Positions 55,062-63,749 are shown, counted from the first letter of the stretch. The stretch is DNA of 64,000 nt from Dehalococcoidia bacterium (GCA_003562475.1 PWUU01000074.1:25423-89422), one strand, 5' to 3'. Translations and numbers: made by a program. The notes: generated by a model not told the origin, from the letters alone.

Positions 55062-55667
55062 ATGGAGAGCAACCAGCGTAGGGCGACAGTGCCTGAGCCT
55101 ACCGGCCGATGGATGGCCAGCGAACTGAAAGCGTCGAAGCTTTGGGCCGTACAGGTTGGCGGGGTGCTCGTGTTCGGGGTGAGCCTGGTGCTCGGACTCA
55201 TCCTGAGAGGACTGTATCAGGGAACGGGAGAGGGGGGCGTGACGATCACTGGCCCCTCGGTCTTGCTCATCCTGCTTGGTGGGGTTGCTGCGGTCCTGGT
55301 TCTTCATGAGGTGATTCATGGCATCCTGTTTCGAGTGTTCGGCGGCAGAGTGCGATTCGGCGCGAAGCTGTTGGGCCGGGTCATGCCCGTGCTGTACGCT
55401 ACCTCCGACGTGCGCATGCCGAGAAACCGGTATCTCGTCGTCTGCCTCGGGCCGTTTGTGATCATCACCCTGGGGCTCCTGGTGGCGGGGATAGTGGCTC
55501 GGAGCGACGGCACCGCCATGCTGGCGCTCCTGCTCATGGCTGGAAATGCGGGAGGATCCGTGGGCGACATGATAGTGTCGCATAAGCTCAGAATGCACAG
55601 CCGCACGACGCTGTTCCAGGATAGGGAAGACGGGTTTGTCTGGTGGAGCAGCGATTCGAACGACTGA
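55062..55667 (+). CDS. DUF3267-like putative membrane zinc metalloprotease
   Basis: 201 residues from the ATG at 55062, which lies downstream of AAAGGGG. About five helices. It carries HEVIHGILFR, an HExxH zinc motif, on a membrane helix, and a later GNAGGSVGDM block in place of the conserved Asp motif. This matches the DUF3267 (M50-like) group of site-2-type proteases. It lies between two other small membrane genes on the same strand. Substrates unknown. Confidence 0.7.
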   Translation: MESNQRRATVPEPTGRWMASELKASKLWAVQVGGVLVFGVSLVLGLILRGLYQGTGEGGVTITGPSVLLILLGGVAAVLVLHEVIHGILFRVFGGRVRFGAKLLGRVMPVLYATSDVRMPRNRYLVVCLGPFVIITLGLLVAGIVARSDGTAMLALLLMAGNAGGSVGDMIVSHKLRMHSRTTLFQDREDGFVWWSSDSND

Positions 55668-55707
55668 CTGCACGAAGGCGGCACAAGGGAAGGAGGACCC
55701 AGCCCCA

Positions 55708-56100
55708 GTGAGCAACACGAACAGGCGACATGCACAGATCGTGGGAATCGGCTTCAGCACCGGCCTCATCTTCGGCGTCGCTACATGGGCCCTTGCGGCG
55801 ACATTGGCACGCGCCGATATGACGGCCGGAATGACGAGTGGTGTGTCCGTGGGGATTATCGTCGGCCTGTTCACGGCGCAGGCCTACCTTAAGGGGTGGG
55901 TGAAGGGCCGGCCGACGTCGGTTGTCGCGTTCAGCATGGGATTGGGGACGGTGCTGGGGATACTGGCGGGACTGCTGGCTGCCTGGTCGCAGAGCTTTGA
56001 CTACCTCACCGGTTTCTCCATGGGTGCCGGCGCCGGCCTGTTCGGCGGCCTGGTCATAGGGCTTGTCTTCTGGCTCTACATACGGAACCAGTCTCTCTGA
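55708..56100 (+). CDS. Four-helix membrane protein of unknown function
   Basis: 130 residues from a GTG at 55708, GGAGG at 55692. Four helices (IVGIGFSTGLIFGVATWAL, GMTSGVSVGIIVGLFTAQA, VVAFSMGLGTVLGILAGLLA, GFSMGAGAGLFGGLVIGL) repeat glycine-rich motifs, suggesting an internal duplication. It starts 40 bp after the DUF3267-like gene. No family recognised. Confidence 0.6.
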   Translation: MSNTNRRHAQIVGIGFSTGLIFGVATWALAATLARADMTAGMTSGVSVGIIVGLFTAQAYLKGWVKGRPTSVVAFSMGLGTVLGILAGLLAAWSQSFDYLTGFSMGAGAGLFGGLVIGLVFWLYIRNQSL

Positions 56101-56252
56101 GAGTAGGAGCCGGGCCTCGGGCCAGTGACAGGTGGGATGCTGAACCGCTCCGAAGGCCTGGTGCGAGCGCGATTCAATTCCGCTATGCCAGGTCGCAGCG
56201 ATTGAATGTCTGCGCGCCCTCCGTGTGTCGCAATGGGATGGACGGCCACTGC

Positions 56253-56600
56253 CTAGCCCGCAGTGGGTGACCGCCCGAACTCGCCATGTGAGAGTGCTAC
56301 AAGTACCGTTGCAGCAACGCCCAAAAGCCCTCCGACGGAGAAGATCGCACAGATCGAGCCTGCCAGCGCTAATCCCCAAACGCGTCGGCGCAGGGCGCAA
56401 ATGCCCCCTGCTATTGCCACCACACCGAAGACAATGAGCAGCACAGCCACCATGCCTATGTTGAGCAGCATGGGGACGAAACCCCACTGGCCTGCCGGAA
56501 CATACGTGTAGAGCATTATCGCAAGCGTCATCAGTACGTTCAGGGAGCCTGCGATGATCGCGAGGATGCCACCGGCAACGGGTTTCCACGAGTGTTGCAT
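56253..56600 (-). CDS. Small four-helix membrane protein, DUF4064-like (copy 4)
   Basis: 115 residues from the ATG at 56600 (AGGAGGT upstream); the frame runs 79 codons upstream without similarity. It keeps WKPVAGGILAIIAGSLN, VVAIAGGICALRRRVWGLAL and the final EFG of the trio at 33787-35055, so the family exists at two loci. It is first-in-line with family C and family B members on the same strand here. Confidence 0.65.
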   Translation of the reverse strand: MQHSWKPVAGGILAIIAGSLNVLMTLAIMLYTYVPAGQWGFVPMLLNIGMVAVLLIVFGVVAIAGGICALRRRVWGLALAGSICAIFSVGGLLGVAATVLVALSHGEFGRSPTAG

Positions 56601-56662
56601 GTTGTCACCTCCTGTTGCAGGTGCGTGCGCACCGCTAACTGTGTGGGGGCGCAGTACGACTG

Positions 56663-56986
56663 CTACTTTGACGGCTTCTCCAGCTTGACTACGAAACTGT
56701 ATACCAGAAGAGCAATGCCAACCGCAAGCAAGACAGGGCCGGGCTGGAACGCAAGACCGGGGATTTGTGCAGACTCGACCATCAGCGCCACGGCCACGAG
56801 GGTGAGAATCAGTCCCCACAGAAACGTTCCGTGCCACCGCGGCCCGGACTTTTCCGGCTTCTCCGGTTCATAGAGTCCCTTCTCTATCAGTGCCCTGTCC
56901 TTCTTGTAGTCTGTCCAGATGGCGAGCAGGGGAATGCTGAGGGCAAAGATAATGGCCACGACCGGAACAATCACCGAATAATTCAT
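56663..56986 (-). CDS. Small membrane protein, DUF6249-like, family C (copy 2)
   Basis: 107 residues, GGAGGAG upstream of the ATG. The TDYKKDRALIEKGLYEPEKP block is identical to copy 1 at 53049-53363. The third helix ends VGIALLVYSFVVKLEKPSK. Close paralogue; function unknown. Confidence 0.7.
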   Translation of the reverse strand: MNYSVIVPVVAIIFALSIPLLAIWTDYKKDRALIEKGLYEPEKPEKSGPRWHGTFLWGLILTLVAVALMVESAQIPGLAFQPGPVLLAVGIALLVYSFVVKLEKPSK

Positions 56987-57228
56987 ATCGTCTCCTCCTC
57001 AACTGCCTGTGTAACCTGCGCCGTGCAGCCGATGCGAATTCGCAAGGGCTTCACGCGCGTATTCTCGTATCTGGTGAGCGGTTTCCGGGGCCTGCCCGTA
57101 TTCCCGGCGACGGCCCTGCGGCCTCTACATAGCTTCGGGCCCGTATAGTATCACCCGGCATGTGTGGAGCAGCCGCTGCTGTGTTTCACCCTGCCAACTC
57201 CGCTTCATGCACTTCGGCTGTGAAGTTC

Positions 57229-57531
57229 CTAACCGGGTATCCAGATCGTCTTCGCGTGTACAACCTCGGCCTTTCCCGGCAGCATGAGTTGCTCTCCGGA
57301 CTTGGTATGAAACACGAATCCCTTGTGGCCGACGAGATAGCGGTAATGCTTTCTGAACGAGCCTCCCGAAGCTACGACAACGACGGGTTTCTCGCAACGG
57401 CGTACAATTGACAGGAAGTCTTCAGGTTCCATATTGACAATGGCACCCGAGGCCTTCACCGCTCTTGCTACGGCGGCGGCCTGTGCTGCGATTGCACCTG
57501 CTGCCGCGGCTCCTCCGGCTGCATGGGCCAT
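57229..57531 (-). CDS. Small conserved protein of unknown function, family B (copy 2)
   Basis: 100 residues from the ATG at 57531, AGGAGG upstream. It has the same order of blocks as the protein at 36903-37190: Ala-rich N-terminus, VKASGAIVNMEPEDF, EKPVVVVASGG, RYLVGHKGFVFHT, LPGKAEVVHAKTIW. Identical blocks occur across two strands and 20 kb apart, so both copies are under selection. Domain identity unknown. Confidence 0.7.
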   Translation of the reverse strand: MAHAAGGAAAAGAIAAQAAAVARAVKASGAIVNMEPEDFLSIVRRCEKPVVVVASGGSFRKHYRYLVGHKGFVFHTKSGEQLMLPGKAEVVHAKTIWIPG

Positions 57532-57690
57532 AATCGGTCCTCCTGTGTGTATTCGACCGGGCTGCTGGTGCAACAATACCACGCGGCGCTGGCGACTGTC
57601 TCATCGAGCCGGCGCACTCAGTCCGTACAATCCACTGACTCGCTGCGTGGTGACGCCTTGCGTGTGGTCGCCACTACCTGAAGAAGGGGC

Positions 57691-58041
57691 TCAGTTCTTT
57701 ACCAGCACCCTGGCTCTTGAACGCCTGCCGCACTGCGGGCAGCGCAGGTACTTCCAGCTGCCTCCCGGCCCCGTTCCCTGAGGGCTGACGAGATCTGTGA
57801 AGGTGGATATCTCGAACTCATGCTCGCAGTGCCGGCAGCGGTAGCCCGTGAAGCCTGCGTGCCATCGGACCAGCAGTACCAGCCCGATCCCGAAGATCAG
57901 AAGGGTGGCGATGAATCCCAGCGGCGGCATCTGTGGGGTGAGGAAGACCGCACTCACAATGACCACCACGAGGTAGACCGCCAGCCACTGCAGGACCCGA
58001 AGGTAGTCCTGCCAGCGTGCTGCCCTGAATCGCTGGTTCAC
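57691..58041 (-). CDS. Membrane protein with C-terminal zinc ribbon
   Basis: About 116 residues from a GTG at 58041 that overlaps the stop of the upstream gene (GTGA). Two helices (VLQWLAVYLVVVIVSAVFL, LGFIATLLIFGIGLVLLV) are followed by a C-terminal zinc ribbon: YRCRHCEHEFEI ... YLRCPQCGRRSRAR. It probably faces the cytoplasm and binds zinc or protein. Translationally coupled to the preceding gene. Confidence 0.65.
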   Translation of the reverse strand: MNQRFRAARWQDYLRVLQWLAVYLVVVIVSAVFLTPQMPPLGFIATLLIFGIGLVLLVRWHAGFTGYRCRHCEHEFEISTFTDLVSPQGTGPGGSWKYLRCPQCGRRSRARVLVKN

Positions 58042-58529
58042 CGTGCGCTTGTCCTCAAGTGATTCCGTACGCTGTCGATTACCTCCTGAGGCCGACTCGT
58101 GGAGAACACCAATTCGGGAAAGCGGCTGTTGCGGCGCAGCAGCACCGCACGGGGTCCCCCGATTACGTTGTAGATGAGACGACGCCTGCCCTTGTACCAG
58201 CCGTATCGTATCCCCCATCCGCCGTAACGCATGGCAGAGGCCTCGTCCCGGTAGCAGTCCTCGATCTCATCCCAGGGCACCCGCGTCCGTATCACGCCGT
58301 AGCCGACCGTCACTCCTTCGTCGGTCACCAGGATCGTCAGCCACGCGAAGTTAATGGTCAGCGCCAGGAAAAGCACCAGCATGAACGGGAAGAACCACGG
58401 GGAGAGGTCATCCGCCGGCGCCGTCTGGAGCTGTCCCACCGCCTGCCAGAGCATCACCGCTGTAACCGCACCAAGCAGCAGTGTGCTCCACTTTGAGAAC
58501 AGACGCTCGCTGTACACCACTCTACTCAT
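58038..58529 (-). CDS. Membrane-anchored PH-like domain protein
   Basis: 163 residues from the ATG at 58529. Two N-terminal helices (TLLLGAVTAVMLWQAVG, PWFFPFMLVLFLALTINFAW) precede a beta-rich domain ending in a helix: VTVGYGVIRTRVPWDEIEDC, RLIYNVIGGPRAVLLRRNSR and STSRPQEVIDSVRNHL. This is the layout of bacterial PH-type domains (bPH/DUF304-like). Function unknown. Coupled with the zinc-ribbon gene. Confidence 0.65.
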   Translation of the reverse strand: MSRVVYSERLFSKWSTLLLGAVTAVMLWQAVGQLQTAPADDLSPWFFPFMLVLFLALTINFAWLTILVTDEGVTVGYGVIRTRVPWDEIEDCYRDEASAMRYGGWGIRYGWYKGRRRLIYNVIGGPRAVLLRRNSRFPELVFSTSRPQEVIDSVRNHLRTSAR

Positions 58530-58805
58530 TGCACGTCTGCTGCGTAGTTTCCACTGCGCAGGACCAATTGTCAACAGCATGCCGTCTCAAAACGCTCAGC
58601 AACTGGCGCATCTCTCACGTGTTCATACACAGTCCGGTTGGCTGGCGCGTCGCAGGTGGGTTGCGGCCGGCGGCGTGTGCCGGATGGCGACCGCAATTCG
58701 TGGTCCCGCGGCTACACATCAATCCGCGGAAAGCGACCTCAGGAGGCTGCGCGACGTTAGCCGGTGTTTTCCCGGGAATTTGTCTCGCGGATGCGGGAAC
58801 ACCAC
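58530..58805. other. Divergent intergenic region
   Basis: Space between the PH-like gene (minus) and the DUF3796 promoter (plus). Open frames here are shadows of each other and show no family. Confidence 0.4.
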
Positions 58806-58835
58806 TTGACAAATGATAGAAACATGTATCATAAT
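58806..58835 (+). promoter_or_regulatory. Promoter with overlapping operator before the DUF3796-XRE operon
   Basis: TTGACA (58806-58811) is 18 bases before CATAAT (58830-58835). Between and overlapping them, ATGATA (58813-58818) and TATCAT (58827-58832) form an inverted repeat with an eight-base spacer, an operator-like dyad positioned to block RNA polymerase. Further TATCAT/ATCATGAT half sites follow to about 58856. The XRE regulator encoded downstream is the obvious candidate ligand, giving autoregulation. Confidence 0.7.
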
Positions 58836-58887
58836 GCGTGTCATACATATCATGATGTTATAAGTGAATCACAAGGAGGGATGTATC

Positions 58888-59226
58888 ATGTACGTCGACC
58901 GAATTCGATTTCTCGGACTCCTCGGGCTTCTGGGCTTGCTGGGACTGGTCACCGGCAACTACGGCTTGTTCGGCTTCTTTGGCTTCTTCGGATTCTTCGG
59001 CCTCATCCGCAAGAGATCCGACGAGCTGATGCGCCTGAACATCGCGAAGGCAGGCTTGAACGCATGCGTGGTTTCCCTGATCGGCCTGGCCGTGGCCATA
59101 GTGGTGGTCACCACGCTGGGCACACTTGAGGCGGCGGCACTCTCTATCGCCGTGGTGTTCGTGCTCCAGGTGCTCACGTTTGTGTGGTCCTTCAACATAT
59201 ATGAGAGAAGGGGCGCGGGGCAGTGA
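58888..59226 (+). CDS. DUF3796-family membrane protein
   Basis: 112 residues, ATG at 58888 after AAGGAGGG. The Leu/Gly and Phe/Gly-rich start ([33 protein letters not shown]) is the typical DUF3796 pattern, then two helices. Genes of this family commonly precede an XRE regulator, as here: the stop overlaps the regulator's GTG. Function unknown. Confidence 0.75.
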   Translation: MYVDRIRFLGLLGLLGLLGLVTGNYGLFGFFGFFGFFGLIRKRSDELMRLNIAKAGLNACVVSLIGLAVAIVVVTTLGTLEAAALSIAVVFVLQVLTFVWSFNIYERRGAGQ

Positions 59227-59456
59227 AGAAGGTTGTGTTCAGGACCCGCATGAAGGAGCTGCGTGCGCGGGAGGATCTAACCCAGGAGCAATTGGCGGAC
59301 ATGGTGGAGGTGCGCAGGGAGACGATAGGACATATCGAGCACGGCCGCTACAATCCGTCGCTCACCCTGGCCTATCTGATCTCACGGGCCCTCAACAGCA
59401 CGATAGAAGAGGTCTTCATCTTCCGGGAGGATGAAGTACGAGGAGGTATATCTTAA
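59223..59456 (+). CDS. XRE-family transcriptional regulator, 3' end from a transposon remnant
   Basis: 77 residues with a GTG start (GTGA overlap with the previous gene). The helix-turn-helix reads [20 protein letters not shown] then [19 protein letters not shown], as in YozG/Cro-type small regulators. It should bind the dyad in the promoter 400 bp upstream. The last residues (about 70-77) overlap the start of an IS3 remnant, so the native C-terminus may have been replaced by the insertion, though family members end near here anyway. Confidence 0.85.
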   Translation: MKKVVFRTRMKELRAREDLTQEQLADMVEVRRETIGHIEHGRYNPSLTLAYLISRALNSTIEEVFIFREDEVRGGIS

Positions 59457-59690
59457 GGCGTACCGGGACGGCCGCGAGGCGAGGGCGGCGCTCGCTGACT
59501 ACTTCCACTTCTACAACAACCAACGGCCGCACCAGGGTCTCGGCTATCGGACGCCGGCGTAGGTGTATAATGCAGTCTGCCAGGACAAACCCGCTGCCGG
59601 TCAGACAGCGACCAATAACCGAGGGAAGACGGCAGGACTCCACCTTAATCCTGTCACTGTACTGTCCTAAGAATGGGGTTCACCTCACTT
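59431..59690 (+). mobile_element. IS3-family transposase, C-terminal remnant with an amber codon
   Basis: The frame reads [37 protein letters not shown], then TAG at 59560-59562, then VYNAV... and ends LHLNPVTVLS before TAA (59668-59670). In intact IS3-type transposases the equivalent sequence is RTPAEVY, so one Glu codon has become amber. Only about the last 80 residues remain; the DDE core is absent. The IS end is expected near 59690, just before the acyltransferase gene. Confidence 0.8.
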
Positions 59691-59707
59691 ACAGTCAGGG
59701 GAAGACC

Positions 59708-61018
59708 ATGGATAGCGCTACAACTGAACTCGTTCGAGCACAGGACAGTATCCATCCACTCACGAAGTGGGAGTTCACCGCATTGGATCGTGCGTGTCTG
59801 CCTCTCGTGATCCGGGCCGTCTGGGTATTCGATGCGCAGTTGGATGTCGGCACAATGAAGGCAGGGCTGCAACGGCTGCTCGGTCACTACCCACATCTCT
59901 CAGGCAGGATGAGGGATAAGACCGGTGTTCATCTGACCAATGACGGAGTCCCCGTGACCGTAACGGACGACTTAAGTGTCCGTGCGGCGGGAGTACCTGA
60001 GGTCAGTGACCCGGAAAGGCGTTTCTCCATTGAGATCAAACCATCCAGGATAACGCGCGGCACTGATCCGCCATTGAGCGTCAAGATCACCAGACTGCAG
60101 GACGGCACCGTCCTGGGGATTCAGTGCTCTCACTCTTGTATGGATGGTGACACCTTCTACACCATGGTCTATAACTGGGGACGAATCTGTCGGCAGGCAG
60201 ACTTCACACCACCTGCGCTGGACCAGGCGCTGTTTCCCACGCCGGATTGTGTCGACAAAGACCGGGTGCAGCGAATGGCCGACGAGTATGGCTGGAAGAG
60301 GATCAGCAGACTCGCCTTCTTGAGGCTTCTGCCTCTACTCATGACGGGTGTTCTGAGTGAACGAACGAGACCCTTCCACTTCTCAGTCGGTGCGCTTGAA
60401 GGGATCAGGCAACGGTTATCCGCCGACGTACCTTGTAGCACGAACGTCGCCCTTTCTGCCCTGCTGACGCATATGCTGATCAGACTGTTTGGGCATTCTG
60501 AAGTGACAGAATGCGTCCAGGTGACAGTGGTCAATGCACGAGGCCGACTCGCTGGTCTTCCATCGGCCTTCGTGGGAAATGCGTCGGTGGTCGTGCCAAC
60601 CCGGTCCTTTTCAGCCGGCGCAAGCATCGCTGAGATAGCTCGGGTTATTCAGCAGACCCTCGAGCCGATTCAGGAGACTCCGTCCGAAGGGCTCAGAAAG
60701 CTGGTCTCTCTCAATGTGAACGCCATGGAGCACAGAGTCGCTGTAATACCTTTCGACTTCACAGCCGTGAATAGCCGAAGACCGACCGTGTTCTATACCA
60801 ACAACTTCTCGGGCATGCACATCTATGACGTCGATTTCGGTTCAGGTAGACCTGCATCAGTCATCCCACACAACCTGACCGATCAAGTTCTGATCTGGCC
60901 CGCTGGCCCAGTCGGGGGAGGAGTAGACGTCTATTTCACAGGTGTGCCCGCGCGTACGATTCATAGACTCAAAGAGGGTTCGGCCTGGCTCCAGGAAATG
61001 GCACAGCTCGGGCAGTGA
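59708..61018 (+). CDS. BAHD-type acyltransferase
   Basis: 436 residues from the ATG at 59708. It has the two hallmarks of BAHD acyl-CoA-dependent acyltransferases: HxxxDG (HSCMDG, His142 and Asp146) between the two lobes, and the C-terminal DFG block (YDVDFGSGRPA, DFG at about 376-378). An N-terminal LTKWEFTALDRACLPLVIRA and a central NARGRLAGLPSAFVGNASV also fit. BAHD enzymes acylate alcohols or amines, mostly in plants and fungi; bacterial cases are scarce. The gene stands next to an IS3 remnant, consistent with transfer. Substrate unknown. Confidence 0.75.
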   Translation: MDSATTELVRAQDSIHPLTKWEFTALDRACLPLVIRAVWVFDAQLDVGTMKAGLQRLLGHYPHLSGRMRDKTGVHLTNDGVPVTVTDDLSVRAAGVPEVSDPERRFSIEIKPSRITRGTDPPLSVKITRLQDGTVLGIQCSHSCMDGDTFYTMVYNWGRICRQADFTPPALDQALFPTPDCVDKDRVQRMADEYGWKRISRLAFLRLLPLLMTGVLSERTRPFHFSVGALEGIRQRLSADVPCSTNVALSALLTHMLIRLFGHSEVTECVQVTVVNARGRLAGLPSAFVGNASVVVPTRSFSAGASIAEIARVIQQTLEPIQETPSEGLRKLVSLNVNAMEHRVAVIPFDFTAVNSRRPTVFYTNNFSGMHIYDVDFGSGRPASVIPHNLTDQVLIWPAGPVGGGVDVYFTGVPARTIHRLKEGSAWLQEMAQLGQ

Positions 61019-61482
61019 TCCCGGTGCAGGCCGGACCCACAGCAACTGGTGTAGCGCCTCCTGAGCGCCATTACCTGGCTGTGGCCCCGATTCCGTGTCC
61101 TTTGGTCCAACAGTGAGAATGTGTGATGAGCATCCGATAGCCATGGTAGACGGTTACAAGGATTAGGCTCTGAACGCATGCGTAATGTTAGCCACGTGTG
61201 CGCATGAGCATACAGGTGGCACGAACTAAGCGAACTAAACGATCTTTCGCCACTATTATGCGGCGACAAATCCATGCATACGTTTGCGCGTAGCTAGTAG
61301 TGTTCGCAATTCGCTTAGTTCGCTTAGGTCGTGGTCCGCATGATCGTTGACGACTAATGAGAGGTTGGCCTAGACTACACGTATGGACCGAACTTGCTCA
61401 AGAACGCTCCAACTGACTACGTGATCAACACATTCGGAATAAGGAATGCGATCGTGAATATGGTTCAGCAGGGAGACGGGTT
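61019..61482. repeat. Intergenic region with inverted repeats
   Basis: About 460 bp. CGAACTAAGCGAA (61222-61234) is repeated inverted as TTCGCTTAGTTCG (61310-61322), and both arms contain two near-tandem copies of the nine-base unit GCGAACTAA. The spacer is 75 bp. It could be an operator pair, a replication or recombination site, or the end of a lost element. No gene in this region. Confidence 0.6.
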
Positions 61483-63456
61483 GTGAGTGTCTATAGAAAG
61501 GGGTTTGTACTGAGTTTAGTTGCAGCCGTCGTCATAGTCTCTGATGCGGGTATGGTGGCCGCAATGGCGCCCACTCAGCCGCTACATACTGCTGACATGG
61601 AGGAGTTTCTCGATACGGTGATTCCCAAGCTGATGGAGGAATTCTACGTTCCGAATGCGACGGTTTCTGTCGTAGCCGGCGGAGAAGTCATTGCCGCAAA
61701 GGGGTACGGATACGCAGATCTGGATGAACGTATTCCCGTAGACCCCGACAAGACGTTGTTTCGTACTGGTTCTACGGGGAAGCTGTTCACCTGGACAGCA
61801 GTAATGCAACTTGTGGAGCAGGGAAAGCTCGACCTCGATGTCGACGTGAATGAATACCTAGACTTCCAGATTCCTGCCAGGCTTGTATGTGGTCGAGGAC
61901 AATCTGAACTGGAACCAATCACACTAACGCATCTCATGACTCATACGCCAGGATTCGAGGACTATCTGTCGGAGATCTTCTCCCTTTCGGAAGACGGGAT
62001 ACTCCCGCTGGACCGTTACGTTCGTGAACGCATGCCGGCACGCGTATTCCCGGCCGGCGAAGTACCTGCATACTCCAATTATGGGACCGCGCTAGCGGGA
62101 TACATTGTAGAGCGAGTATCGGGCGTGCCGTTTGTGGAATATATCGAGGACCAAATCTTTGCGCCGCTGGGCATGGCACACAGTACTTTCCGTCAGCCTT
62201 TGCCCCATAACTGGACAGACAACATGGCGAAAGCATATCGCTACGTGGATGGAGAGTTCCGAGAGGGGAAGTTCGAGTTCGTTTCGGGTGTACCTGCGGG
62301 TAGTATGAGCACCACGGCCTCGGATATGGCTCGTTTCATGTTGGCTCATCTTCAGGGTGGGAAGTTTGATGGAGTCGCCATTCTTGACGAGAGTACAGTG
62401 GCACAAATGCACAGCCAACAGTTCACGCCTCACCCCCGTCTGGATGGAATGGCTCATGGGTTCATTGAGGGTACGTTCAATGGGCGAAGAACGCTTCTTC
62501 ATCCTGGTGGTTCGATGATGTTCTCCATTGGCTTCTACTTATTGCCCGAGGAGAACTTCGGGCTCTTCATCTCTTACACGGGCGCGGATCATCGCGTACA
62601 TACGGAAGTATTTCACTCGCTTATTGAACGGTATTTCCCCAGCAATGACGTTACCGAGCATCCACCTACCGAAGGCATGTCTGAACGGTCGAGAGAGTTC
62701 GTGGGTGAGTATCATGCAAACCGGCAGTCGTTTACAACCTCGGACAAGTTCCTTCGCCTTGTCATGGGACAGATTCATATAGATAGTGATCAAGAAGGTT
62801 ACCTGTTAGTGACCCACTTAGGTGAAACGAATCGCTTCGTAGAACTGGAGCCTGGGGTGTATCACAATCTAAGGGAAGGAAGAACCCAGGACTTCGGTGG
62901 TGCTTTCCGGACTATTGTATTCGGGACAGATCCCAAGGGGAAGACCTTGCTCATGACTGATGGTCCAATGAGCTATTCCAGGGCATCATGGTATGAAACC
63001 AGCACGGTCAACTTCCTGCTGCTACTTCTGGCCATACTGCTCATTTTGGGTAGCCTGGCCTATTGGGGAATCAGGATTGTTGTCCTGAGGATTCGTCACA
63101 GAAGAAGCCAGGATCCGATGCAGACCTCGAAGGTAGCGAAATTGGCCGGATGGACGGCATTCACGTACGGAATCCTGGTTCTTATCTCGGTGCTGGAGTC
63201 CGCCGAAGCAATGCAACCCGATCCTGTGTATGGGCTACCACCATCGGCTTTTGGCCAGGTGTCAGCGTGGGATGCACTGTTCAACTGGGTGCCGCTAGCT
63301 ATGGGCATCATAGGGGCGGCAGTTGTGCTCTTTTCAGTAGTAGTCTGGTGGAGAGGATACTGGAGAGCTCTCGAGAGGATTCACTACTCATTGTTTGCGG
63401 TCGCCACGATAGTACTACTGTGGCTCTTCAGCTATTGGAACGTGATTCTACTGTAG
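61483..63456 (+). CDS. Serine hydrolase (beta-lactamase class C family) with C-terminal membrane domain
   Basis: 657 residues from a GTG at 61483. N-terminal signal (LSLVAAVVIVSDAGMVAAM), then the penicillin-binding/class C domain: SxxK in GSTGK (Ser97, Lys100), YSN (Tyr197-Asn199), the HPGG-like KTG position (LLHPGGSMMF), and TLTHLMTHTPGFEDYL. After an intermediate region, at least four helices (residues about 500-657) fix it to the membrane. The long C-terminal membrane part is unusual versus 400-residue soluble esterases or DD-peptidases. Likely hydrolyses an ester or amide outside the membrane. Confidence 0.88.
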   Translation: MSVYRKGFVLSLVAAVVIVSDAGMVAAMAPTQPLHTADMEEFLDTVIPKLMEEFYVPNATVSVVAGGEVIAAKGYGYADLDERIPVDPDKTLFRTGSTGKLFTWTAVMQLVEQGKLDLDVDVNEYLDFQIPARLVCGRGQSELEPITLTHLMTHTPGFEDYLSEIFSLSEDGILPLDRYVRERMPARVFPAGEVPAYSNYGTALAGYIVERVSGVPFVEYIEDQIFAPLGMAHSTFRQPLPHNWTDNMAKAYRYVDGEFREGKFEFVSGVPAGSMSTTASDMARFMLAHLQGGKFDGVAILDESTVAQMHSQQFTPHPRLDGMAHGFIEGTFNGRRTLLHPGGSMMFSIGFYLLPEENFGLFISYTGADHRVHTEVFHSLIERYFPSNDVTEHPPTEGMSERSREFVGEYHANRQSFTTSDKFLRLVMGQIHIDSDQEGYLLVTHLGETNRFVELEPGVYHNLREGRTQDFGGAFRTIVFGTDPKGKTLLMTDGPMSYSRASWYETSTVNFLLLLLAILLILGSLAYWGIRIVVLRIRHRRSQDPMQTSKVAKLAGWTAFTYGILVLISVLESAEAMQPDPVYGLPPSAFGQVSAWDALFNWVPLAMGIIGAAVVLFSVVVWWRGYWRALERIHYSLFAVATIVLLWLFSYWNVILL

Positions 63457-63749
63457 TATGGGGAATCCTTACCTTTGACCTGAGCGCAGGTTACCTGTAA
63501 CAGCGACCAGCCTGCAAGACCATATCGCCAATTGCGCATTCCGGGGCAGAGCAGGCTACCGTCACGGAGCAAATTGGCCATCAGGCGTAGTGAAGTGTAT
63601 ACGGACAGGGAGGCAATCGCCACGGTAATCCGCATAAGGCGAAAGGAGCACGATGTTGGGAGGGGTATCCTCAAGTAAGGAGGTCAGGCGGCGTACCCTG
63701 CCTGTGAAAGAAACCGGGCTTGAGGGCCCAAAGAGGAGATAACGCCGCT
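63457..63749. other. Intergenic region, possibly decayed
   Basis: About 290 bp after the serine hydrolase. A short plus-strand translation (RSEVYTDREAIATVIRIRRK) looks helix-turn-helix-like, but no start or family can be supported. Confidence 0.3.

Noticed and set aside
54750..56589. Long minus-strand frames (374 and 333 codons) opposite the DUF3267-like and neighbouring genes
   Set aside because: They overlap three plus-strand genes with ribosome-binding sites and give Arg/His/Pro-rich translations with no similarity.
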